Positions 1 through 5,962 of a stretch of DNA of 8,169 nucleotides are shown piece after piece. A program made the position numbers and the translations under genes. The notes under the pieces are model-generated. The model was not told the DNA's origin. It saw only the letters and a program-made list of their open reading frames with translations, and did no database searches. The stretch lies in NCBI GenBank assembly GCA_030628755.1, contig DAOVQH010000096.1:1-8169 (forward strand). Reading direction: 5' to 3'. How positions within the stretch are numbered: position 1 is the first letter of the stretch; every line of letters starts with the position of its first letter. The DNA is from Candidatus Cloacimonadota bacterium (lineage in GTDB: Bacteria; Cloacimonadota; Cloacimonadia; Cloacimonadales; TCS61).

Positions 1-72
1 ATCCAGGATGACCTGGTTCCTTCTAATTCTATACTAAGGGAGTTTATTGGCGGAAGTATTTACCAGTATTAA
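1..72 (+). CDS. C-terminal end of a probable uridine-kinase-like nucleoside kinase (5' part outside window)
   Basis: Frame 1 is open from the first base to a TAA at 70-72 and encodes 23 residues. They include the stretch SILREFIGGSIYQY. A closing 'S-x-LREFIGGS' sequence is, from memory, typical of the C-terminus of phosphoribulokinase/uridine-kinase-family nucleoside kinases found in Bacteroidota, Thermotogota and Firmicutes, often fused to a TGS/ThrRS-like N-terminal part. Such enzymes phosphorylate nucleosides with ATP or GTP in the cytoplasm. Only the tail is visible, so no catalytic residue can be checked and the assignment rests on one short motif. The gene is convergent with the membrane-protein gene that ends at 84; the 11 bases between their stops hold no hairpin terminator. 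The coding call is firmer than the product name. Confidence 0.55.
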   Translation: MQDDLVPSNSILREFIGGSIYQY

Positions 73-83
73 AGTATTATAAA

Positions 84-695
84 TTATTCCTCTGACTCCT
101 CTTCATCTTCCATATCTGATGGTTTTATTCTCTCCGGTGTTTTAATGAATTTTTCAATTTTTATCATCATAAACTCTACAATACTGAAACTTGTACTGAT
201 AGTTAGCATAATGATAAATGAATTAGTAAAATACCTGATAATGAACTGACTCATAATGGATGTTTTTAAGATTAAATGAACAATGATATGAACCAGGGTA
301 TAACCAAAGGAAGCCATAATACTGAACGTGAGATTTCTCAAAAACCTTATCTTCCTGAACCAGATCAATTTGAAAATAATCATATAAACCAGAAAGAGAA
401 AAAGTGCATACAAGACCAGAGGAATAAATCCCCCCATCTTGATCAGCATAGAAGTTTTTTTCAGGATCAATGCGTATAAAACAGAAAGAAACATAACAAC
501 TATGAAGGAATCAATTACCCGAAGATATTTAGTTGTAAAATAAACAAAACTTCCTAAAATGGAAAATATAACAAACTGGAAACCCAATTGATGAATATTT
601 AATATATTGTAATTCAGCAAAGAACATACAATTGCACTTAGAAACAAACTTACTACCAAAAGCAATATAAAAAATATTATTTTCTGGAAATTCAT
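84..695 (-). CDS. Hypothetical six-helix integral membrane protein with acidic tail
   Basis: This 203-residue protein is not recognised. It is almost entirely hydrophobic, with likely membrane segments near residues 5-27, 38-54, 62-78, 89-112, 122-144 and 156-176. Short basic loops (for example K-L-I-W-F-R-K-I-R around 109-117) suggest the orientation. The last 30 residues are charged and end in a run of Asp/Glu (DMEDEEESEE, 194-203), presumably cytoplasmic. The size and helix count recall small rod-shape or transport accessory proteins such as MreD, but no family motif supports that. The start is the ATG at 695. A GGGGG run at 700-704 (minus-strand reading) lies four bases upstream as a possible ribosome-binding site, and it falls inside a palindromic repeat. 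An in-frame stop at 752-750 and no alternative start codon in between support this start. The gene is the last of the minus-strand block, 109 bases after the barrel gene. Confidence 0.7.
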   Translation of the reverse strand: MNFQKIIFFILLLVVSLFLSAIVCSLLNYNILNIHQLGFQFVIFSILGSFVYFTTKYLRVIDSFIVVMFLSVLYALILKKTSMLIKMGGFIPLVLYALFLFLVYMIIFKLIWFRKIRFLRNLTFSIMASFGYTLVHIIVHLILKTSIMSQFIIRYFTNSFIIMLTISTSFSIVEFMMIKIEKFIKTPERIKPSDMEDEEESEE

Positions 696-772
696 TTTGC
701 CCCCTGTATCACAGTCACTCTTGACTGTGTACTTATTTTGCCATGTGTATCACAGTCACTCTTGACTGTGTA
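694..772. repeat. Two tandem copies of a 38-base palindrome-containing repeat
   Basis: Copies at 694-731 and 735-772 have a period of 41 bases and differ only at three adjacent bases (702-704 ccc, 743-745 atg). Each contains a perfect 8-base inverted repeat, CACAGTCA and TGACTGTG around a 4-base CTCT loop, at 710-729 and 751-770. In the minus-strand transcript each copy would form a hairpin with an AGAG loop. There is no trailing U-run, so these are not classic intrinsic terminators. The pair fills most of the gap between the barrel gene (stop at 805) and the membrane-protein gene. The proximal copy covers that gene's ribosome-binding region and the first two bases of its start codon. The structure resembles a dispersed REP-like or miniature palindromic element, or a pair of dyad binding sites; the window alone cannot separate these. 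Confidence 0.8.
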
Positions 773-804
773 TATAAATCAAAATTGTTTATGAAATATA
801 AAAC

Positions 805-2457
805 TTAATTAACAAATATCCACTGAACATTGAAATTAAAGTGAGTTCCGGGAAGTTTATGAGAAACAGGATATGCGAAAAGATGATCTGTGTTTGTCAG
901 GTTAACTGCATCAACCCAGATTTTGAATCTATCGGTAATTTGAAATGCCAGGTATGCATCTATATTTGAATTTTTCATTTTGAATATGCAATCTGCTCCA
1001 TCGCAGGTATATTCATATTCCGATGTATAAAAATGACTCAAACCCAATTTGATGGCATTGTTATATTTTAAGTTATAAACTAATTCCAGTATTGTTTTTG
1101 CCTGCCATGTGGGAAGTGGTTGAGAATATTCATAGTTGATATCTCTGTATAGAGTCCAGCTAATTAGATTTATTCCAAAACTTTTTATCTTAAATCTAAT
1201 ATCATTTGATATTTCAACAAATCGGTTATCTTTTCTTTTATGTTTTTGTGGAGTCTCTGTTCCATAGATCGCTTCTAATCTTAAAAAAGATGGATTTAGT
1301 ATTAATCCGACTCCCATCTTCTCTTTTGGATGATTAGGGTTACCTACACTGTCTTCATGTATAAAATATTTTGCTGTTGAAGATATGGGTTTGAATATCT
1401 TTCCACCAATTTTCGAAGAAAGAAGATAATTATCTTCATCCTGGTAATAACCACTATTTCCAATATTGAATAATAAAATATCTGAACTTTGATTTAGTGT
1501 AAGAATATTAAATGAAGAGTCATCTGATCTTTCCCGGAGATATTCCCATATTAAAGATATAAAGTGGTTATTATTTTGTAAGGATTTTGTTAACATAAAT
1601 TCGGTTAATGTCCTGTTTAATGTATCAATCTCTGTCTTCTCGTAACGTCCTCCAATATTAAGATACCTGTTTTCAAACAAGATGGCACTGTCAGATGTCC
1701 ATTCTTTGATTTTAGGATTTTCAGGGATTTCTGGTGCATTCACTAATTTATTTGTATGAATTTCCTGGTCGATAGTTGTATGGTAAAAATGTAATTTAAC
1801 CCAGTTAAAGTTATAGAAGAGATGCAGGTTTAAATTTCTGGATTTTTCATTTACACCCAGCCATTTCCCATCCTGTCCGATATAATCTGCTTCAAAGTTC
1901 AAATTTGTTATTCCCAGAATATTTCCTTTCTTCAGGGAAACTGTGGCATGGTTCATATCGACATCACCCAGTCCAAGGAAAGATTCGGTGATTGCCACAG
2001 GGAGTTCATAATCATCTTGCCTAAAATGGATAAAATCACGCTTAAATTCAGTATTGAAGAAGGGTTTGTAGTTTTGTAGGATATGGGTATTGGATACTTC
2101 AAAAGGAATTATTGTGAATCCATTTTTTATAAAGCGAATATCCGGGTCAAATGGAGACTTCAAATGGAAATTCTCATTGTAAATTAAATAGGGGAGAAAC
2201 AGATATTCACGCATCAGATTTTTCTGGTTAATATGTGCTTCAACATCTTTCTTTAGAATTTTCAATGCGGAAATTGTTGTATCTGGAATTTCTTCTTCAA
2301 AAATTTCTAAACTATCCTCTTTCGCAGGTATAAATAATAGCGAGTCTATTTCAGTTTCTTCAGGTATAACATTATTTTGTGCAAGAATTATTACAGGAAA
2401 GGTAATCATTATCAACAGAATTATAAGGAAATACATATTGTATCTTATATTTTTCAT
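805..2457 (-). CDS. Putative outer-membrane beta-barrel protein (TonB-receptor-like barrel without plug)
   Basis: This 550-residue protein starts with a Sec signal peptide: basic start, hydrophobic core at 9-25, probable cleavage after ILA at 26. An acidic low-complexity stretch follows to about residue 60. The rest has alternating polar and aromatic residues with many Asn, Tyr and Phe, as in outer-membrane strands, and the protein closes on QWIFVN near an aromatic C-terminal strand. The segment from about 510 (RFKIWVDAVNLTNTDHLFAY) followed by LPGTHF resembles the last strands of TonB-dependent receptor barrels, where 'NLxN' and 'PGR/T-x-F' recur. There is no plug domain or clear TonB box, so it may be a plugless relative or a porin. 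Two cysteines occur in CDGADC near 484-489. The start at 2457 follows the epimerase stop by 24 bases; no strong Shine-Dalgarno is seen. Substrate unknown. Confidence 0.65.
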   Translation of the reverse strand: MKNIRYNMYFLIILLIMITFPVIILAQNNVIPEETEIDSLLFIPAKEDSLEIFEEEIPDTTISALKILKKDVEAHINQKNLMREYLFLPYLIYNENFHLKSPFDPDIRFIKNGFTIIPFEVSNTHILQNYKPFFNTEFKRDFIHFRQDDYELPVAITESFLGLGDVDMNHATVSLKKGNILGITNLNFEADYIGQDGKWLGVNEKSRNLNLHLFYNFNWVKLHFYHTTIDQEIHTNKLVNAPEIPENPKIKEWTSDSAILFENRYLNIGGRYEKTEIDTLNRTLTEFMLTKSLQNNNHFISLIWEYLRERSDDSSFNILTLNQSSDILLFNIGNSGYYQDEDNYLLSSKIGGKIFKPISSTAKYFIHEDSVGNPNHPKEKMGVGLILNPSFLRLEAIYGTETPQKHKRKDNRFVEISNDIRFKIKSFGINLISWTLYRDINYEYSQPLPTWQAKTILELVYNLKYNNAIKLGLSHFYTSEYEYTCDGADCIFKMKNSNIDAYLAFQITDRFKIWVDAVNLTNTDHLFAYPVSHKLPGTHFNFNVQWIFVN

Positions 2458-2481
2458 TTTGCTTTTATCTTTTTTAAAAAA

Positions 2482-3458
2482 TCATATCCATTTTTTTTCT
2501 TTATACCAGTTGTATGTAGTTTGCAGATTTTGAATAATATTTTTTGAAGGTTTAAAATCTAATAATTTCTCAGCTTTTTCGTTGTTTACGAGCCAGTATG
2601 CTTCTTTGAGTTCTTTGATTTTTTCACGGTTAATGATTGGAGGTTTTTTACTGAATATTGAGAAGAATTCTCCGATTAAAGCTATCAGGTATGATAAAAA
2701 TTCCGGAACGCGTATTGTTATAGAATAAGTGTTCATTACACTTCCTAAATTTTGAATAAAATTTTCTAATGAGTATGCTTCATTATTGGAAGCGAAAAAT
2801 ACCTGATTATAGGCTTTTTCATTTCCCAGTGTTTTTGATATTATCTCAGCAAGATCATTAACGTAGATAAGGTTGATATATTTTTTCTTGAATCCAGTTA
2901 TAAAAGCCAGATGCGACTTCATGAGTTTAAAGTACTGAAGAAAATCCTTATCACCTGGACCAAAAACCGCTACCGGTCGAATTATGGTCCATGGTTTTTT
3001 AGCTTTTTCTTTGATAATGTTTTCAGCCAGGAATTTACTTTTTCCATACATTGAAATAGGTTTACATTCATCCGATTCGATTTTCGGGGTGGTTTTGCTT
3101 TGTGCTGGTCCTACAGCTGCCTGGCTGCTGATAAAAACGAATTGTTTCAAAGATTCGGTTTCATTGAAAATATCCACCAGTTTTTCAGTTAGATCGACAT
3201 TGATTTCTTTGAATTGCTGCCAGGTTCTGGCGCGGGTAAGAGCAGCAGTATGTATCAGAATTTCGACATCTTTTAAAATTTCTGCAATCTTATCAGGTTT
3301 GTGATAATCAATATAAACGATATTACTATCTTCAGGCAAAAGCTCAATATTGGAACCATGTCTAACCAGACTGATTACATCGTAATTTTTTTTTTTAGTA
3401 TTTTGGTTAGAGTGCTCCCGATAAATCCATTAGAACCTGTAATCGCAATATTTTTCAT
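2482..3458 (-). pseudogene. NAD-dependent epimerase/dehydratase (extended SDR), frameshifted at an A11 tract
   Basis: Reading on the minus strand, ATG at 3458 opens a frame with the nucleotide-binding motif GSNGFIG (residues 8-14) but stops after 26 codons at 3377-3375. The remainder is open from about 3429 to the TGA at 2482-2484 in the next frame. One extra A in the run of eleven (plus-strand T at 3386-3396) would join them into an intact 325-residue protein. That product has all extended-SDR landmarks: GxxGxxG, HTAA (70-73), the active-site Ser region SSQ (111-113), YGKSK with catalytic Tyr138 and Lys142, and RPVAVFGPGD just after. Such enzymes act on nucleotide sugars, sterols or related substrates using NAD(P); the substrate cannot be told here. 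An alternative TTG start at 3339 would remove the whole cofactor motif and is not credible. The break may be a sequencing error, phase variation, transcriptional slippage or real decay. It heads the minus-strand block. Confidence 0.8.
3386..3396. repeat. T11/A11 homopolymer at the epimerase frameshift
   Basis: Eleven consecutive T on the plus strand (A on the coding strand) lie exactly where the reading frame of the epimerase gene breaks. Codon 21 onward would read Leu-Lys-Lys-Lys-Asn-Tyr with twelve A, or lose one Lys with nine. Runs of this length are prone to replication slippage, polymerase slippage and sequencing error. Confidence 0.95.
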
Positions 3459-3501
3459 AAATGTAACTTCGAAAAAGAGAATAAAATGGTCAAACTTTTT
3501 T

Positions 3502-3521
3502 GTTTATTACTTCAAATAAAC
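3502..3521. promoter_or_regulatory. 7-base inverted repeat in the divergent intergenic region
   Basis: GTTTATT at 3502-3508 and AATAAAC at 3515-3521 form a perfect dyad around a six-base centre (acttca). It lies 44 bases upstream of the epimerase start and about 23 bases upstream of the proposed adk -35 box, a plausible operator position for either gene. In the plus direction the T-run precedes rather than follows the dyad, and on the minus strand an A-run follows it, so it is not an intrinsic terminator in either direction. AT-rich sequence makes chance dyads common, so confidence is modest. Confidence 0.35.
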
Positions 3522-3543
3522 GATATCCAGAAAAATGTAAAAC

Positions 3544-3571
3544 TTGACGATAAAGATTGAATTAATAAATT
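3544..3571 (+). promoter_or_regulatory. Possible sigma70-like promoter for the adk-trkH-trkA block
   Basis: TTGACG at 3544-3549 matches the -35 consensus at five of six positions. TAAATT at 3566-3571, 16 bases further on, matches TATAAT at four of six. Transcription would begin near 3578, leaving a leader of about 40 bases before the adk start at 3619. The -10 box is weak, and if the host uses a Bacteroidota-type sigma factor the consensus would differ, so this is a candidate only. The same stretch is overlapped by the dyad at 3551-3590. Confidence 0.35.
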
Positions 3572-3590
3572 TCGCCGTAATTAATCTTTA
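3551..3590 (+). promoter_or_regulatory. Long dyad (13 paired bases, one bulge) over the adk promoter and leader
   Basis: TAAAGATT (3551-3558) pairs with AATCTTTA (3583-3590), and directly inside, after a single unpaired g at 3559, AATTA (3560-3564) pairs with TAATT (3578-3582). The central 13 bases contain the only GC-rich piece, tcgccg. It lies across the proposed spacer, -10 and start point, so it could be a repressor operator. If transcribed from further upstream, it could be a hairpin in the adk leader ending 17 bases before the ribosome-binding site. No riboswitch family is recognised. Confidence 0.4.
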
Positions 3591-3607
3591 AGTTATGTTC
3601 TGGAATC

Positions 3608-3612
3608 GGAGA
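3608..3612 (+). promoter_or_regulatory. Ribosome-binding site that fixes the adk start
   Basis: GGAGA at 3608-3612 lies six bases before the ATG at 3619. This favours that start over the in-frame ATG at 3595, which has no Shine-Dalgarno and would add eight residues (MFWNRRNF) ahead of the normally N-terminal P-loop strand. Confidence 0.75.
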
Positions 3613-3618
3613 AATTTT

Positions 3619-4242
3619 ATGAATATTATTCTGATTGGAATTCAGGGCAGTGGAAAAGGAACACAAGCTAAGCTTCTGGAAAATAGATTTGGATGGGAAC
3701 ATATTACCACAGGTGATCTGTTCCGTAAGGACATAGAGCAGAAGACGGAATTAGGAGTTCTGGTTAAAAAGTATATTGATGAAGGAGAACTTGTACCGGA
3801 TAAATATGTTTTCGAAATTGTTAAGAACGCTCTTAATCAGGCTGTGAAGGGCTTCATACTCGATGGCTTTCCCAGGAATATCGAACAACTAAAATTTCTT
3901 ATAAAGAACTTTGAAATAGACAGTGTTGTACTGCTCGATCTTACTGATGATAAAGCTATTGAACGTTTAATGGCTCGAAGAATTTGCAAAATTTGTAAAA
4001 AAGATTATAATATACTTTTTAAAAAACCTAAGAAACCCGGGATTTGCGATGTTTGTGAAGGCGAATTGATTCAAAGAGATGATGATAATAAAGATGTTAT
4101 TAGCAAGAGAATAGAAAAATTCCATATTGAAACTAAGAAGGTTATAGAATACTTTACTGAAAAGGATTTGTTAATTCACATCAATGCAGACCAGTCATTA
4201 GAAGCAATTCACGAGGAAATCGTTAAAAAATTGAATGCTTAA
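3619..4242 (+). CDS. adk: Adenylate kinase with Cys4 zinc-type LID
   Basis: The enzyme converts ATP plus AMP reversibly into two ADP in the cytoplasm and balances the adenylate pool. From the ATG at 3619 it has 207 residues, close to the 214 of the long bacterial form. The P-loop GIQGSGKGT spans 7-15, with Ile-Gln in place of the usual Pro-Pro/Ala of the family. The AMP site shows TTGDLFR (30-36) and the signature DGFPR (82-86). RR at 120-121 opens the LID, which carries cysteines 123, 126, 143 and 146 in two CxxC pairs, the layout of zinc-binding adenylate kinases, and then QRDDD (152-156). All catalytic landmarks are present, so it should be active. It heads a close-packed plus-strand block; the stop is 15 bases from the trkH start. 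Adenylate kinase genes more often sit beside secY and map in ribosomal-protein operons, so this position is uncommon. Confidence 0.95.
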   Translation: MNIILIGIQGSGKGTQAKLLENRFGWEHITTGDLFRKDIEQKTELGVLVKKYIDEGELVPDKYVFEIVKNALNQAVKGFILDGFPRNIEQLKFLIKNFEIDSVVLLDLTDDKAIERLMARRICKICKKDYNILFKKPKKPGICDVCEGELIQRDDDNKDVISKRIEKFHIETKKVIEYFTEKDLLIHINADQSLEAIHEEIVKKLNA

Positions 4243-4257
4243 AAGAGTATAATTTTA

Positions 4258-5943
4258 ATGTATAAATCAAAATTTTTATATATAATAGAAAAAATTGTAA
4301 ATTTCATACTTAATTTATTCGCTTTAATAAATGTTCAGCTCCTTTTCTTAACTCTTATCAGTATTGATAAAGAGCTGATTAGCCAATATACTCAGATTTC
4401 TATATATTTTTTAATTCTCAACATAATTTTGAGAGTAATAAATACTGGAATTTCACAAAAAATAATTGTGAAAATTCTCCCTGATATTTTGTTCATTTCC
4501 ATAGGATTGCTTGTAAAAGACTCGGAAAAAGTTTTTCAGTTTTATCTGCTCGGGAGACAAACATTCTATCTGATTCGTTCTTTTGCCTTAAAAACTTACA
4601 AAGGTGCATTTTTTGATAAACTCTCAGATAACCCACCAGTGTTAGTTCTATTCAGTTTTTTTGTCGCAATTTTCCTTGGTTCGCTGATGTTAATGCTTCC
4701 TGCAGCTACAGTATCAGGTGAAGAAACTTCACTTCTGGGAGCGTTGTTTACTTCTACTTCCGCAACCTGTGTAACCGGATTGATTGTGTATAATACAGGA
4801 ACGCATTTTACACTATTCGGTCAACTTATAATCCTTTTCTTAATTCAAATCGGTGGTCTGGGCATAATGACCATATCCAGTGCGTTTGCTGTTATGCTCG
4901 GTCAAAAGCTTAGTTTAAAGAGAGAATCTTTAATCCAAAATGTTGTGGGTGAATCCAGCAAGATTGATATGATCAGCTTGGTTAGAAGTATCTTAATAGT
5001 AACGATTATCTTTGAATTTATCGGTGCAGTTATTCTCTATTTTACTTTTATTTCCCAAATGTATTCTCCAAATAGGGCGATATATCATTCTGTTTTTCAT
5101 TCGATCTCAGCTTTCTGTAATGCTGGATTCAGCTTATATCAGAACAGCTTCATGGGATTTAAATCTAATTTTAATATCAATTTTGTGATAACTTCCCTGA
5201 TAATTTTAGGAGGAATTGGATTTCCGGTTATGGTTGATATTAGAAGAACGATTTTAAATAAATTCAGAATATCAAGATTATATCTACATTCAAAGATTGT
5301 TTTGACCTGCACAATTACATTATTGATTTTAGGAGCGATTGCATTTTTTATCTCTGAATATAATAATGAAATGAAAGGTTTCAATTTTCTCGATAGACTT
5401 TATACTTCCTATTTCCAATCTGTAACCACAAGAACTGCTGGATTCAATACAATAGATACCGCAAATCTCAGTAAGGGTTCCATATTAACTTCGACTCTGC
5501 TTATGTTTGTGGGTGCTTCACCGGGTTCAACCGGAGGTGGTGTTAAAACAACTGCTCTAGTTGTGGTTTTCGTATCAGTACTGGCAATGTTCAGGGGCAA
5601 TAGAGATGTAAATATATTTAAAAGAAAAGTATCGGAAGGTATTATAAAGCGTGTTATGGCTCTGGTTGCAGCTTCTATTACATTTCTAACTGTTATGATA
5701 TTTCTTTTACTTCTAATAGAGAAATTTAGTTTTGAACAAACTGTTTTTGAAGCCTTCTCCGCTTTTGGAACAGTGGGGCTTTCAATGGGAATTACACCCT
5801 TGCTATCAAGTGCTGGAAAACTCATAATAATACTTCTGATGTATCTTGGAAGGGTTGGTCCCTTAACCTTGATTTTTGCAATTTCTGCAAGTTCAGTAAA
5901 ATCTAACTTTACATATATTGAGGGAAAAATAAGTATTGGTTAA
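4258..5943 (+). CDS. trkH: TrkH/KtrB-family potassium uptake subunit
   Basis: This inner-membrane protein is the potassium-conducting subunit of a Trk/Ktr system. The 561 residues contain the four membrane-pore-membrane repeats of the superfamily (SKT), each with its filter glycine: SATCVTGL (168-175, Gly174), SAFCNAGF (284-291, Gly290), TTRTAGFNT (390-398, Gly395) and SAFGTVGLS (501-509, Gly507). The GASPGSTGGGVKTT stretch (419-432), in the intramembrane loop region that gates the pore, is conserved in the family. The first 125 residues are an extra part with about three hydrophobic segments (near 16-35, 46-62 and 74-87), so the protein is longer than KtrB (about 450). The canonical core begins near PPVLVLFSFF (126). 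The start at 4258 is 15 bases after adk with only a weak AAGAG upstream. Pairing with the downstream RCK subunit supports function. TrkH and KtrB cannot be cleanly told apart; whether transport is coupled to Na+ or H+ is not visible. Confidence 0.93.
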   Translation: MYKSKFLYIIEKIVNFILNLFALINVQLLFLTLISIDKELISQYTQISIYFLILNIILRVINTGISQKIIVKILPDILFISIGLLVKDSEKVFQFYLLGRQTFYLIRSFALKTYKGAFFDKLSDNPPVLVLFSFFVAIFLGSLMLMLPAATVSGEETSLLGALFTSTSATCVTGLIVYNTGTHFTLFGQLIILFLIQIGGLGIMTISSAFAVMLGQKLSLKRESLIQNVVGESSKIDMISLVRSILIVTIIFEFIGAVILYFTFISQMYSPNRAIYHSVFHSISAFCNAGFSLYQNSFMGFKSNFNINFVITSLIILGGIGFPVMVDIRRTILNKFRISRLYLHSKIVLTCTITLLILGAIAFFISEYNNEMKGFNFLDRLYTSYFQSVTTRTAGFNTIDTANLSKGSILTSTLLMFVGASPGSTGGGVKTTALVVVFVSVLAMFRGNRDVNIFKRKVSEGIIKRVMALVAASITFLTVMIFLLLLIEKFSFEQTVFEAFSAFGTVGLSMGITPLLSSAGKLIIILLMYLGRVGPLTLIFAISASSVKSNFTYIEGKISIG

Positions 5944-5951
5944 GTAAAACA

Positions 5952-5957
5952 AAGGAG
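5952..5957 (+). promoter_or_regulatory. Strong ribosome-binding site for trkA
   Basis: AAGGAG at 5952-5957 stands five bases before the ATG at 5963. It is the strongest Shine-Dalgarno in the window, in contrast to the weak one of trkH, and would allow more of the soluble regulatory subunit than of the pore to be made. Confidence 0.8.
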
Positions 5958-5962
5958 TAATT

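Noticed and set aside
55..78. Three direct AGTATT hexamers at the convergent gene ends
   Set aside because: Two of the three lie in or overlap coding sequence, they are short and AT-rich, and they are likely to be chance.
276..479. 67-codon plus-strand open frame (MNNDMNQG...)
   Set aside because: It is antisense within the membrane-protein gene, has no ribosome-binding site, and its polar composition is the mirror of a hydrophobic coding strand.
694..772. CRISPR-like array
   Set aside because: There are only two units, with almost no spacer (three bases) and an internal palindrome; no cas gene is nearby.
694..772. Intrinsic terminator pair behind the barrel gene
   Set aside because: The hairpins are not followed by a U-run on either strand, so a Rho-independent terminator call is not supported, though an effect on mRNA ends is possible.
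2482..3339. Reading the epimerase as a complete 285-residue gene from the TTG at 3339
   Set aside because: This start would delete the Rossmann cofactor motif, which is present just upstream in the neighbouring frame; the frameshift explanation accounts for all the sequence.
2984..3519. Two plus-strand open frames opposite the epimerase gene
   Set aside because: They are mirror frames of a well-supported SDR gene; neither has a recognisable motif or a convincing start.
3595..3618. Upstream in-frame ATG for adenylate kinase
   Set aside because: It lacks a Shine-Dalgarno and adds eight residues before the usual N-terminal strand; the ATG at 3619 has GGAGA at good spacing.
5139..5825. Minus-strand open frames of 81 and 138 codons inside trkH
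   Set aside because: They lie opposite a strongly conserved coding sequence and show no independent motif or start signal.
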